A stretch of 64,000 bases of DNA from Batillaria attramentaria (Eukaryota > Mollusca > Gastropoda > Batillariidae), in contig JACVVK020000037.1 in assembly GCA_018292915.2 (NCBI GenBank), positions 272,501 to 336,500 on the forward strand, read 5' to 3'. The position numbers and the translations under genes were made by a program. Positions within the stretch are counted from its first letter, which is position 1, and every line of letters begins with the position of its first letter. The notes beneath the pieces were generated by a model. It had not been told where the DNA came from, made no database searches, and saw only the letters and a program-made list of their open reading frames with translations. Below, one piece after another: positions 45,345-56,795 of the stretch.

Positions 45345-45647
45345 GTTTTGTGTTGTTTTCAAAACAGTAAAGTTTGTTGTTTATGAACGTTTATCTGCGA
45401 GCACAATCCTATTATTCGCTTAACTTTTGCCAGGGTAGTTAGCAGATGGGACTGAGTTAAGCTGCTAGGAAGGGAAACGGAAAACAATTTCAATCAGTTC
45501 TGGATACATCGGCTTTTATGCGATACGTTTTAGCCGGATTGCCAGTCAACACTGCATAGACGTAATACACAAGGACATAGCTCCGTCTCAGGGCGGACGT
45601 GTGTAATAACGTGTCGAAAACCACGCGCGAGCGTGCGCGTGTGCGGC

Positions 45648-45857
<210 letters not shown>

Positions 45858-46170
45858 CGCCTGTGACGCCGTCTGGTTGCACTAGTCTTTGAAGTTGATT
45901 CATCTTATTGTTACACTGTCACCCGTATCCCGTCTACATCTAAAGCTTGTATTACTCATCCCCGGCACATCATACACCCGACACAATACCCCTTTCAAAA
46001 CCACCCACTCCCACCCCCCTTCCCCCTTTGCGCCGCCCTTTAGCGAATATACAACAACCCGTATGATACATCACCTCACATTATATGTATATATCTCCCC
46101 GCCCCTTTCTTGTGACGTCACATGAAAAAGTGCACTTCAGCTATCACACTCGCATTCAGAAACTCTACAC

Positions 46171-46173
46171 AGA

Positions 46174-46204
<31 letters not shown>
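46171..46204. repeat. (CT)n microsatellite
   Basis: About 17 CT units. Confidence 0.98.
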
Positions 46205-46207
<3 letters not shown>

Positions 46208-46411
46208 GTTACGGATGGATTGAGTGTGCCATTGCAATACTGTCACAATTATCTGTAATGAGTATTACCATAAGCTGTGTTTGTTCATCCTCATGCAGTG
46301 TTTCCTTTTTACGACGATTTGTATTGCAGTACATTTGTTTCAACCAATCAGAAACTCTTACACGGTCTCCACATTGTAGTGCACCCCACATTGTTTCGGG
46401 GAGCCGGTATG

Positions 46412-46672
46412 AGACGCGGCATGTACTGTCCAGCTCTGTATATACTCCGGGGCTTTTCCTGCTTTAAAGCTGGATTTACTCCCTCTAGTCTAAACCAGAC
46501 ACACTCCCCCCTCACACGCCAGATGAACTGACTCCCAAGCCGGAAACACTCCACTAATCATTACTGAAACAAATCGTTATTTTGCGTGTGATATAGACTA
46601 GAGGGAGTGTATCCAGCTTTAAAGCGGAAAGTGCCCCGGGGTATATGCAGCTAGGGAGTGTCTCCCGCGTGT
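46412..46672. mobile_element. Foldback/MITE-like element next to a SINE
   Basis: The left arm 46432-46492 (ctgctttaaagctggattta, then ctccctctagtcta) pairs with the right arm 46594-46652 (tagactagagggagtgtatc, then cagctttaaagcgg) with several mismatches. Weaker pairing extends the arms outward to about 46412 and 46672. The loop of about 100 bases is unrelated. SINE-A follows directly at 46674. Confidence 0.72.
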
Positions 46673-46673
46673 T

Positions 46674-46840
46674 ATAGGGTAGCTGGGTTATAGAGTGTTG
46701 GACTGTCAATGCTCGAGTTGTGAGTTCGAATCCTAGCTGTGTGCCGTCTTTATACTCGGGTCCTCGTTGCCCAGTCTTTGATATGACCCTTATGTGGTTG
46801 AAAGCCAGGTTAACCCGTGAACAGCCGACCAGACAACCCA
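46674..46840 (+). mobile_element. Diverged SINE-A copy
   Basis: gtagctgggttatagagtg, ttggactgtcaatgctcgag, ttgtgagttcgaatcctagc, a short insert, tcctcgttgcccagtctttg, atatgacccttatgtggttg and aaagccaggttaaccc. The tail lacks clean ACCC units. Confidence 0.82.
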
Positions 46841-47539
46841 ACAACGTCTCTCCAGTGTTATGTCGACAACTACCAGCATTGCTGATTCAAGAAAATGTAG
46901 ACTGTTCTAAAAACCCTCTCACAGCCAAGATAAGTTCCTGGTGTTGTAGGGGTGATGGTCCTGCACGAGTTGTGAAATTCTGGAGGCCAGGGAAGGGCAG
47001 AGGAATACGTGAGATGCAGCATGCTTTCTTCCCGTAGCCCTGAACTCCGTGTGTCTGATGTGGCAGGCTTTATGAATGGCGCGGCCAAAACAGATAATTA
47101 TTCCGCAGAACACATTCCCTCTGATATCAGGACCTCAGCCAGTCTGTGGTAGTGTTAGCCTGCTGCATGTTCTCATCCGGATGTTTTGTGCTCATTCATA
47201 AGGTTGAGTTAGCGGAAGGTTGTGGAACAACGAGTGGTCGTAGGTACGTACGAACCTTCCGTCCATCAAAAATTCTCTCCAGCCCCACCCCCTTCTCCTA
47301 CTCTCCAGATACCGACATAATAATGAAAATAATAATAATATAATTATATTATATTACTTTGTGACGTCCGTGGCCAAAAGCACTCACGCATCAGGTTATC
47401 GTTCAAAGTTTATGGCTGAAAATACCCTGATACGTTTGTGGTCTACTAATGACGGAAATAAGAATCAACACACTAATGTTTTTTGTGCATGACGATCACA
47501 AACACATTCTGCTAGGCAGACAATAAAGTATTACTTGAA

Positions 47540-47910
47540 CTTAGAAAACTGAGAGCTTTTAATGTTTGCCTGAAATTTTAGAAACTGTATATAGAAGTTT
47601 AATTGAAAGTGTACTGGCATTTAACATCGTAGTCTGGTACGGCAGTCTCAGCATGAAGAACAAAGCAAGGCTGTCTCGTATAGTCAGAGTGGCAGGAAAG
47701 ATTGTTGGCCTGGGTCAGTACTCTCTAGATGATCTTTATATAACGGCTGTCAGGAGGAAGGCCACTACAATTGTCAACGACCCCACCCACCCCCTCCATG
47801 ATCAGTTCCAAGAACTCCCGTCTGGGCGCCGCTACAGAGTACCGAGAGCGAGGAAAAATTTGTTTAAGAAATCTTTCATTCCCTCAGCAGTATCTATTTT
47901 AAACTCATGA
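47540..47910 (+). pseudogene. Non-LTR retrotransposon ORF2 C-terminal remnant (frameshifted)
   Basis: The stretch after the reverse-transcriptase domain of many animal non-LTR elements carries a recognisable pattern: LRKLRAFNV, then YRSLIESVLAF, VVWYGSLS, ARLSRIVRVAGKIVG, NDPTHPLHDQFQELPSGRRY and FIPSAVSILN before the stop at 47908-47910. All are visible here. The first ten codons (from 47540) are in a different frame; one C appears to be missing at about 47569-47570, so the fragment is not translatable as one chain. All upstream domains are absent through 5' truncation. The family level (Jockey/CR1/L2-like) is from memory of this motif and is not certain. Confidence 0.85.
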
Positions 47911-48130
47911 CTGTGTTTACTGCCCGTCCCCAGTATGTATAGATTTTATTTGTTGAGATTTTCATAACTGTGCTTACTCCTCAGCTGTGTCATGTCCGCT
48001 ATGCCCTTGCCATCTTTTAGTTTAGATTTCTTAGTTTAGTAGCATAGTATTAGACTTGGACATCACACATTACTTTAGGATCTGTGTTTAATATGTATGG
48101 ATTTATATGTCTAGATAAATTAATGTAGGG

Positions 48131-48136
<6 letters not shown>

Positions 48137-48210
<74 letters not shown>
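48137..48210. repeat. (GT)n microsatellite in LINE 3' UTR
   Basis: About 37 GT units between the LINE stop codon and its aataaa tail. Confidence 0.99.
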
Positions 48211-48213
<3 letters not shown>

Positions 48214-49084
48214 CCAGAAGAAAATTTTCTGCCATCGACAGACAATAAAGTTATATTGAATTGAATTGAATTGAATTAATGTTCAGCATTATCATCAAAC
48301 CAATTATCAGTGTCGTTGAGACCTCAACGTGTAGACAGAACGAAACAAGAACACCTGAAACGAAATCAAAATCAGCTGTGCTTACAACGTTCTCTAGATA
48401 ATATACAATCACGAAAACGCTATGCGAAAGAACTCGATAACAGTGGTGGAGTAAAATTGCAAAGTAAATTGATTTGATATACTACTTAATTATCCTTATC
48501 GGAAAATTCAGGTTACTTCCTTTGGGCACGGGGACGCACGCCGCCACAGGAGTTGTGCCACCGACCTACCTATTAGTAGTATGAACTTTGCAAAGTTTGT
48601 TGGGGAAGAATTCGGAAAGAAACCCGGATTTTGAAGTAACATGGTCATAATCTAGACACTGAGCAATCCTTTAAATTACTAGGGTAACAGTTATCTGTAA
48701 AGTACAACATTACGTTTCCTCTGCCGTACAGTTCCTCAGCAGATCAAGTTGTAGCAGTGTTCGGATTCTGATTAACACTTTGCCCACGGATTACGCTGAA
48801 GTCGGCCGTCCTCAGCTGATGCTTGGAGGCCGGGAGGTGACGGGTGGGGGAATGTACAGCACTAGCCGGGGTTGTGTTTGTGACGTCACGTGATGGCAGC
48901 ACACAGTGGAATCTTTCTGCACAAGGGAAGTGAGGACAAGGCGAGGATAGACAGGAACCTAAACACCAAGCTTTATCTCCATCTGCAGCAAGGCAAGCCA
49001 CAGATTAGACCACTCCGAGTCGCCGCTCTACTCGCCAGCAAACTTTCAAGACGCACACGAGTTCTGCCCATCTTCCAAAGTGGC

Positions 49085-49260
49085 TGGTTAGATAGGGTGC
49101 AGTGGGTGTTTTCAGGGTTTGTCCCCTCTGTCAGTCTATGGGTGAAATTTAAAGACGGGAGTCCCGGAGAAATAGGTCTCTTGGTCCGGCCGAGATTTGA
49201 ACCATGAGTCTTTTGATTTCGAGGCACTCGACTTCCCTTGCAAAGTGGTGGGAAAAGAGC
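49085..49260 (-). mobile_element. Possible degenerate tRNA-headed SINE
   Basis: On the minus strand, ggaagtcgagtgcctcgaaa, then B-box-like atggttcaaatctcggccgg, and cccgtctttaaatttcaccc (which recalls SINE-A cccgtctttgatatcaccc). Head and spacing are poor, so an old SINE-A relative is likely but not certain. Confidence 0.45.
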
Positions 49261-49413
49261 GAATGGGTTAACGTCGTTGAATTGCTCACCGCTGAAACTT
49301 GGAACACCAGAAAAGGGGCTCTATATGTATACTGGATACTGTCGGGAATGGTACTCACCACCTACCAGTCTTCAGCGCGAGAATAGGTATGAATAGCAGT
49401 GTCAACTGGGTGC

Positions 49414-49414
<1 letters not shown>

Positions 49415-49457
<43 letters not shown>

Positions 49458-49466
49458 TGGGTGCAT

Positions 49467-49511
<45 letters not shown>
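49415..49511. repeat. (TAA)n then (GA)n
   Basis: TAA run 49415-49456, the phrase ctgggtgcat (also present just left of the array at about 49406), then GA 49470-49511. The duplicated ctgggtgcat on both sides of the TAA run suggests expansion within a small duplication. Confidence 0.96.
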
Positions 49512-49516
<5 letters not shown>

Positions 49517-49645
49517 ATTTTCCAATCGCGGAAGGTCAAAAGCAAAGGGTTCGAATCCTGACAACCACAAAATATGTACAGGCCTTTTTCTGTGCCCCCG
49601 TCTTTGAAATCCATCTCGTGGTGTACATCATCAAAGCACCTCACT
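49512..49645 (+). mobile_element. Diverged SINE-A-like copy abutting (GA)n
   Basis: gcaaagggttcgaatcctga (B box) is followed by caaaatatgtacaggccttt, ttctgtgcccccgtctttga and aatccatctcgtggtg, which align with the SINE-A body. The head is decayed. The GA array lies directly 5' of it. Confidence 0.72.
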
Positions 49646-50481
49646 CCACCCCACTCCACCCCACCGCACCCATCCCACCACCCACCCCACCAGGTGGACA
49701 AGATTCGCGTGTACTCAGATTCTTCGTTGCCCCGATACAGATGTTGGGGGCGTGGAGATTAGTGTGTGAAACAATTTCTGTGATTGCATTTCATGCGTGG
49801 CTTCTCCCTGTCCTTGCCTGGCTGACAGTACACCTGTCCCCGATGCCCTGCCGGCAGACCGTGGAGAAGAGATGAAGATTCTCGGGAGACACTATACCGT
49901 GGGATACTAATGTGCAGACAGCCACTGCATGCTCAGGGAAAATATTCCTGTTGTTTAAAGGCCCATTTTGTTTAAGATAAGCTCTCTCTTTGCGAAGGTC
50001 CCTAATTGGGGAACCCGCGTTCACGACATTCGGCTGCAGAGGTCCGATTTATGGCATATCCAACTTTCTACTTTCATTCTCAGTCATGACATAATAAAGC
50101 GCGAAACTAAATACAGTGCCAGCAAAACGGGGTTCTACCAGTCAAAGGGAAGCAACCGTCTGATAGTATGTTACGGGGGGAAACATTCAGCATAGAGGGA
50201 TAATTTTTTTATGCTCACAGTTATGAATTGAGTTAATGGGTGGATAAGTAGTTTACGTACCCAGCACGTGACTGTAGGTGGCGGCAGCGGCTCTTGGGCG
50301 CAAGCGTGTGGGAAGAAGGGTGGTGGTGAGGCTGAGGGGGGTAGGGAGAGATGGGGATGGGGGGTTGGGGGCGGGGTATAATCGGACAACTGTCCTAGAT
50401 ATCCGTTCACAAAAGCAACATCATCTTGGAACAAAGACCGTTTGATCCACCATCCATGAATACTAATCGTGCTACTCGACA

Positions 50482-50671
50482 GTCCGGCGTTCTCTGTCTG
50501 TCAGACTGATGTGTATTCAGTCCGGCGTTCTCTGTCTGTCAGACTGATGTGTATTCAGTCCGGCGTTCTCTGTCTGTCAGACTGATGTGTATTCAGTCCG
50601 GCGTTCTCTGTCTGTCAGACTGATGTGTATTCAGTCCGGCGTTCTCTGTCTGTCAGACTGATGTGTATTCA
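50482..50671. repeat. 38-bp minisatellite x5
   Basis: Five identical units start at 50482, 50520, 50558, 50596 and 50634 (gtccggcgttctctgtctgt...). A short partial unit (gtcaga) follows. Confidence 0.97.
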
Positions 50672-51179
50672 GTCAGACAATTTGACGTAGCTGAAGGCAG
50701 AACGGGCACATGGTGTTTTAACTAAAATTTCTTCTGATTAGAAATATGTTTGCCATGTTTGTTTTTAACAGATTGCATCCCCAAACAAACATCTGCGTAA
50801 CGTAAAACGCAGACTTGGCTGCGTGCACTTGAACCGGTTTCAAGTTCTCCATTTCTTTGAGGCACCGCACCCTAGCCATTCTTTCACTTTCAGGCTGTTC
50901 TCTCCGATGGTTAGTTTGGTTTAACGTCACAAGCCACAAGATGTGACTGGAGACGGCCTGAACGGGAGGGAAGGGACAAACTACCCTAACTGAACGGTCC
51001 ACCTGAACACCATTCAATGTAGTCGTCGACAGGTCGGCGACATTTGATGAGTCCTTGACTGTGATGGACAACTTACAGTAAACAGGTCCAGTTTACACAG
51101 CCAGAGGAAACTGAGGGTCAACGTTTTGGAGTAGACACATTTCTTTCTTTTTGAACTCCTTTCTAGGGTAGGGGACAAA

Positions 51180-51300
51180 CTCAAAGTCAAAAATGTCAAG
51201 TCAAAGTCAAAGTCAAAAGATTTTATTCCTTTCTCTCGTATCGGGGTGTGGAGGAACTGACAAAGTGAAAGGGACAACAATGACATTAAACAACAAATAC
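51180..51300 (-). mobile_element. Probable LINE 3' end
   Basis: On the minus strand, gaaaggaataaaatcttttg is followed by (ACTTTG)-type units (actttgactttgacttgac). aataaa plus a short TTGAC-like tail is the arrangement at 48241 and 14877. No coding part remains. Confidence 0.6.
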
Positions 51301-52359
51301 AACTCACACCACTGTCTTCAGTTCGCACGAAATGCGAGAGCAGTGGACCAACCCCGACCGCCCAGTTCTTCCCAAGCTGTCTTGGCTACAGAATCATTTC
51401 GTGGTGTCAAGTAGACAGGTGTAGCTGTGAAAAGCCTGTAGCGTGAACTTAAAGTCTGGAGACGACTATTATGACAGGAGTCAAGCGTTGCTGTTACGGG
51501 TTGCCTTTGGTGTTCTGTAAATAACCACCCTTTGTTTGGATATGTTTAACTTCTTCAGGGGGAAAGTTTCCTTCAATCTCAGTCACGTGATGCCCACGAG
51601 TGTTGTTTGTGTGTGGAGTGGGAGTTTTCTGTTTTATCTGGATGACTGCATAACTGCTACACATCGTCCACACTTCACGGGAAAGGAATTTGTTTCACTG
51701 ATTAAATCTGTTCTGTCATAATGTTTTGTTTACAAGAAGCATTTTCTAGTACTGAGTGCTTCTGTATAACAGCAGTTCAGATCCAGTGATAGGCTATCAT
51801 CTAGTACTAGAATGAAATTCCTCTTTTCTTCCAAGATGCTTTTGAATGGCACAGTGCGTCACTGATTTTCAAAAGGCGTTGCTTCCTTTTCTCATCTCCA
51901 ACCTCTTCTCCAATCGGAAAATCTGCGTGAAGAAAGAGCATTTGTCTATAATGTCCTCCTTTTTTTATTTGCTTTCTGGCACCCAGATTTTTTTTTTTTT
52001 TTGGCTGTGTCACAGATTCAGCTTTTCATTTTGTGCGTAGCACGTCTGATTTTCGCAAAGCTTTATAAGCGCGAGAAACATGATTTAGTATGATTGTATT
52101 TTGCGTCAGTTTTTGTTTGGCGTCATTCTGACTACATTGGGAAAGTGCTCTTCTCTGGGGTGTCCGCTATAGAACGTGGGACTCAGGCAGAGAACGCCGG
52201 TACACAACAATGGCAATAAAAAGGTTTTCAATCCAAAGTGGACATAGAGAAATCTCAAAGTACCGATCAAAAGTTCACTGCAATTTCGGCCTGGGGGAGG
52301 GCAGGGGAGCGCAGGGAAGAAGAGAAAGAGGAAGAGAAAAAAATCAATGATAAAGTATC

Positions 52360-52490
52360 TTCATTTTCTCTTATCTGAACCCTGGCTGTATCGTTTCCAT
52401 TGAGAAATGGACGACAGATAATGGAAACGGGCCTGGGATTTGGAATTGTTGTGGTGCCCGTGCATTTCAGACATTAATTAGACTCCTCCC
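52360..52490. other. Candidate conserved non-coding island
   Basis: Unique DNA with acgacagataatggaaacgg, ggaattgttgtggtgcccgt and gacattaattagactcc before a C-run and CA array; GATA and TAAT cores. Function inferred only. Confidence 0.22.
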
Positions 52491-52519
52491 CCCTCCCGTC
52501 CCCCCCCCCCCCCTCCACT

Positions 52520-52582
<63 letters not shown>
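52520..52582. repeat. (CA)n microsatellite
   Basis: About 31 CA units after a C homopolymer. Confidence 0.99.
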
Positions 52583-52584
<2 letters not shown>

Positions 52585-52952
52585 CCTCTCAGTTCCCCTC
52601 TCAGTCCCCGTCTTCCGGCCCTTTCGAGTCACGTCAGTTGAACCATTCAGTCTTGTAGCGGACTTTACGGCGACTTTGGGTGGATGAGGCTGAGTGAAGA
52701 GGGGGGCCCAATCAAGGTGTTGTTGGGTGGCCTCTTTTGTTATCAGGACTAGAGATAGGTACAGCGACTGGTGGCTGATGTGGAAAATAGTGCTGATGAT
52801 ACGGGGAGATGTGGTCGGATCACGGAAGGAAAGCTAGCGGACTTCCTGCATTGAAAAAATAAATAAAGAAAATTAACCCTTCCTTAACGCCAGGTTTCAA
52901 GGTGAAAAATCGTGATTGGTTTGGAATTCTGATGGAGTAGGATGTTTAATTT

Positions 52953-52956
<4 letters not shown>

Positions 52957-52987
<31 letters not shown>

Positions 52988-52988
52988 C

Positions 52989-53063
<75 letters not shown>

Positions 53064-53130
53064 GGTGGGTGGGTGGGTATTTGGGGGTTTAACGTCCTTT
53101 TCCACCACATAGGAGAGAGAGAGAGAGAGA
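52957..53130. repeat. (CT)n, (GT)n, (GA)n cluster with SINE-A tail inside
   Basis: CT 52957-52983, GT 52991-53043, GA 53046-53063, SINE-A tail fragment 53064-53112, GA to about 53130. Confidence 0.96.
53064..53112 (-). mobile_element. SINE-A 3' tail fragment bounded by (GA)n
   Basis: ggtgggtgggtgggtatttg, ggggtttaacgtccttttcc and accacatag match the last 48 bases of the clean copy at 30283, then stop at GA sequence. Confidence 0.9.
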
Positions 53131-53290
53131 AGATTCACTTCAGAGCGCACAGCGTCAGTTGAATGTTAGTCACTCACTTGGCAAAATTAATGTGGTGTAT
53201 GGTGAAAAGAAAATCGGTGTAGAATCAACAGCCGCTGAAGCTGACAATTTTTTCCTGAAACTGAAAATAGGTTACCATGTCAGTGTACTT

Positions 53291-53332
53291 TCTTTCGGGT
53301 GAGAGAGATAGAGAGAAGAAATAGAGAGAGAG

Positions 53333-53373
<41 letters not shown>

Positions 53374-53441
53374 CTTTATTTTACAACGGTAGAAGTTACA
53401 GGCATATACATACCAATTTTAAAACTTGCCCTTGCGAGAGA

Positions 53442-53473
<32 letters not shown>
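53291..53473. repeat. (GA)n arrays around a LINE-like 3' end
   Basis: GA 53291-53370 and 53436-53473, interrupted by gata units. Between them (53371-53435) lies acctttattttacaacggta, whose minus strand reads ttgtaaaataaaggt, a possible retroposon 3' end. Confidence 0.85.
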
Positions 53474-53908
53474 TTCTCTAATTAACAGACATTACCACCG
53501 TGTTCCTCTTTGACTGCAATCAAAACTGGTCCCCCCCCCCTCCAAAAGAAACAAACAAAAAAAAACCTTCAAACACCACTCGGCAAATTAATAAAGCAGC
53601 TACCTTCTCAACGGTCAAACTAATCTTGCCAATAACCAATAAACCTTTCCAGACCAAAGAGGAAGTGAGAAAAAACCCGTGCAGTTTCTTGTTGAGGCGC
53701 CCATTATTTCGATAACAATAGCCATATTTCTGTGTCAGGCTGACAGTAACGCTTATTCTTGCGCGCTTATCAGCTGCCTACATCCCGGGGCCACAGCGGC
53801 CCGTGGGGTGGGGAAATAGGAAGTGCGTGGTTGGCAGACGCTAGTATGGGACATGCCCGATGCTGGTTGACTCAGTTCTGTTCAGATCAGTTCTGTTTAC
53901 ATCTTTTA

Positions 53909-54190
53909 CATCTTCCACGTCGGGCCCAAGTGGTAGTGTTCAGATTCCGCAGTGAACACAACAGCCTGAAAAAGCACCTGTACCACAAACTGAAACTGGC
54001 TACAACTCCCCTCTGCCCGTGTGGCCATGCCGAGTAGACCGGACAACACATCATCCAGGACCGTCCACTATACATGTACCAACAGCTAAGGATGACGACG
54101 TGGCTATCGGAAACGCCTCTACACACCAAACTGTGCGGCCCTCAGCGGGAGCTGGAGAGGACGGCAGACTTCATGCTCAGAACTGAAAAC
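53909..54190 (+). pseudogene. LINE ORF2 C-terminal remnant with in-frame stop
   Basis: One frame reads HLPRRAQVVVFRFRSEHNSL, KKHLYHKLKLATTPLCPCGH, a TAG stop at 54035-54037, then GQHIIQDRPLY and TPLHTKLCGPQRELERTADF. In non-LTR elements with a C-terminal RNase H/zinc-knuckle region the pattern is LPR..QV.IFRLRTGH..L..HL, CPCG, EHIL..CP, then LWG...EL..TA.F. Here the cysteine after the histidine is replaced by arginine and the stop breaks the frame, so the copy is dead. It is followed by a C homopolymer and non-coding DNA. The family level is from memory. Confidence 0.78.
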
Positions 54191-54553
54191 CCCCCTCAGA
54201 ACCCCCCCCCCCCCCCCCCCGTGTCATCTTTGAGAATGTTCCAATCAGTGTTGGTTTGGTTCACATGGGCGCCATCATGTCCTTGAAGGTTCGATCGTCA
54301 GCCACTGCCTCTTCGCACGCCTCTGTTGAGCAGGCGCATTATAGAGTATGACCTGGGTTTTGCTCATGAATGTAACGTGCGTCTCAGACTCCTTACCGCT
54401 TCTGATCTTCCTAGGCGCAGGCCATCCATGACGCTTGCCTAGCCGGCGAGGGTATCTGCTATGTTCGGGGGGTATGGGAGGAGGGCAGTTCGCTTTTCCG
54501 TTATTCCGGTACGGGACGACGACGACGACAACAATAACAACAACAACAATAAA

Positions 54554-54660
54554 GGGTGGGATGGGTGTTTAGAAGTTTTAACGTCCTTTTTCACCACGCA
54601 TGGGTGATATCAAAGACGGCGCAACGAGAAAAAGGCCAGCAGAAATATCTGGCCCCAGCC
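54554..54660 (-). mobile_element. 5'-truncated SINE-A copy
   Basis: On the minus strand it starts mid-body at ggctggggccagatatttct, runs gctggcctttttctcgttgc, gccgtctttgatatcaccc, and gtggtgaaaaaggacgttaa, and ends in a tail acacccatcccaccc. The tRNA-like head is missing; a (TAA)n-rich run adjoins the truncated end, (CAA)n the tail end. Confidence 0.9.
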
Positions 54661-55295
54661 AAAAACAATAATAATAATAATAATGGAGACTTACAGGGCG
54701 CTGATACATAATACACAACAGACCCCAAGCGTCTGAGATACACAAACCAGCAGTTTTGTTCCTGGACACAACGAGTGGTTTAGCTTATACCGTCATTCTG
54801 TATTTGCCAGTTTCTGCCAACGATACCGTCAAGTGGGGTAGGGAGAGGTTGTGGCAGGCTGCTGTTGTCGTCTTTGCTGACGCTTGTCATTAATGGCCGT
54901 ATCAAATGTCGACGGCGGATCTGGCCGAGAAGGGGTTGGGGGGATGATGTACTGAGTCATCCGTGTAAAGATTGATGTGGGAAGGGAATCAATCAGTTTC
55001 TGAATCCGCTGCTGAAAATTGCAACATGTCAGCTAACTTGGTCCTTGCACAAAAAATATTCCAGTGCAGTTGCCTTGGGGATATCTGGGTGCTTGGGAAT
55101 ACGCTAAATAGGTGGATGAAGTGGGAGGGGTGGTTGGCGGGGTAGGGGTGGGGGTGCAGTGTGGCAGGGTAGGGCGCCCTTACGGCAAGGGGATTGGGTT
55201 CGAGCAGAAAATAGCAAGAGAGGAGAAGTGTGTAATAAAAAAAACAATAGACCACAGGAAGTGGGAGTCGTGTCACATTGATGACAAAGGGGTGC

Positions 55296-55299
<4 letters not shown>

Positions 55300-55348
<49 letters not shown>
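55300..55348. repeat. (GA)n microsatellite
   Basis: About 24 GA units. Confidence 0.99.
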
Positions 55349-55349
<1 letters not shown>

Positions 55350-55439
55350 CTTTGCGAACAGAGAAAGGGGTTGAGAAGTCATTATTAATCATTTTCTGCA
55401 GTTTCACCGGAAGTTCTCGATTGCTTTTGTCGAGAATGC

Positions 55440-55500
55440 CGGGAAAATGCAATGAGAGGGGGTTGGGGGGTTGGGAGGGTTGGGGGGTTGGGAGGTGTAA
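55440..55500. repeat. (GGTTGGGG)n low complexity
   Basis: gggttggggggttgggaggg repeats; potential G-quadruplex on the + strand. Confidence 0.8.
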
Positions 55501-56209
55501 TGAGAAAAACAAGACTCAGGGATGGGTATTTGAACTGAGGCTCATACATCTCGCGTTTTGTAATTATCTGTAATGGGAAGTAATCAGAAGTTTTGCGTAT
55601 TTTGGGAGTTTTTGGCGAAGGTTATGCAATGACATTATCTCTGCTCTACTTTAGGATAGGGGCCGGACCTGTTGTGAGAGTCATGATCGATTTAGTCGTT
55701 AGAGATCAGTTCCAGTCAAGTTCAGTGTAGAACGGTACGTTGCAGCAGTGTACTAATCCAGAACGTGTCTTCAAGTTGTTTGGGTAGGTTGCAGTGTTTT
55801 TGATGGTTTGCCAAAGTTTGCCATCAAGTGTTGAATCACTCAGTTACCCAGTGTCTCGAATGAAATCAGTGTTAGACTTACACTGCATTAGGAAAGATGG
55901 CTGACATTCCTTTTCGTATAGAATATAATTATTAAGATTATGGCTCTCCTTGCACTGCATTCTTTCATGCCAGCTTGTATTTTGTGTGTGTGTGTGGGGG
56001 TGGGGGGAGGGGGTGGTGATGGTGGTGGTGGTGGTGTTCTCAGTTCCATAATGTCTTGTCTATGATGGGTTAATGGCAACTACCTCAACAGCCTATTTTG
56101 AAATTTCTTTTTCACGTAATATGTTCCTTTCACAGGTAGTATTTTTTTTATATTCACTTTTAGCACTTGATCAAAGTTACCGTTTTTCTAATGTGAAGAC
56201 AATAAATTG

Positions 56210-56499
56210 TTGATGTGAGAGTGCGAGCATGACAGTAGGTGTAGTGTGACTGGTCGTTGATGTGAGAGTGCGAGCATGACAGTAGGTGTAGTGTGACTGG
56301 TCGTTGATGTGAGAGTGCGAGCATGACAGTAGGTGTAGTGTGACTGGTCGTTGATGTGAGAGTGCGAGCATGACAGTAGGTGTAGTGTGACTGGTCGTTG
56401 ATGTGAGAGTGCGAGCATGACAGTAGGTGTAGTGTGACTGGTCGTTGATGTGAGAGTGCGAGCATGACAGTAGGTGTAGTGTGACTGGTCGTTGATGTA
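56210..56499. repeat. 47-bp minisatellite x6 plus partial
   Basis: Six identical units start at 56210, 56257, 56304, 56351, 56398 and 56445 (ttgatgtgagagtgcgagca...), with a seventh start at 56492. Because 47 is not a multiple of three, all three frames are visited in turn; the long Ser/His/Thr-rich frames on the minus strand are artefacts. Confidence 0.97.
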
Positions 56500-56649
56500 C
56501 ACTTTGAAAAATAAACAAACGATAAAGAAAAACAATAAACAAACGATATACAGATTGAACGTAGTCTGACGAACGGACCTGTCTTTTTTTCCGTCTTCAT
56601 CTGAATTAAGGCACTTTGTATTTTTAATTACAGTTGTTTATTTGAAGAC

Positions 56650-56795
56650 AATACAAGACAAATCAAGACAAGACAAGACAAGACAAGACAAGACACGAGA
56701 CAAACCAAACCACTGCAAACCAAACCACTGCAAACCAAACCAAACCAAAACAAACCAAAACAAAACAAAACAAAACACAAAACAAAACAACAACG
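56650..56795. repeat. (AAGAC)n, (CAAACCACTG) and (CAAAA)n low complexity
   Basis: Short pentamer runs followed by an A/C-rich tract; purine/A-rich composition similar to 31.7-32.5 kb but shorter. Confidence 0.88.

Larger units (their letters stand above)
47540..48280 (+). mobile_element. 5'-truncated LINE copy: ORF2 C-terminus, 3' UTR and tail
   Basis: Order: ORF2 end (47540-47910), a 3' UTR holding a GT microsatellite (48137-48210), then acagacaataaagttatatt and a (TTGAA)n tail to about 48277. The copy starts abruptly within ORF2, directly after another aataaagtattacttgaact tail-like string (47522-47541), so it may have inserted at or beside an older LINE 3' end. Confidence 0.85.

Noticed and set aside
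55160..55215. tRNA-like gggttcgagca with upstream gggcgcccttacggcaagg
   Set aside because: B box is degenerate and the head cannot be aligned with any other family in the window.
56160..56600. 146-codon frame with repeated SHTTPTVMLALSHQRPV-type units
   Set aside because: It is the 47-bp minisatellite read in successive frames; three overlapping frames give the same peptide set.
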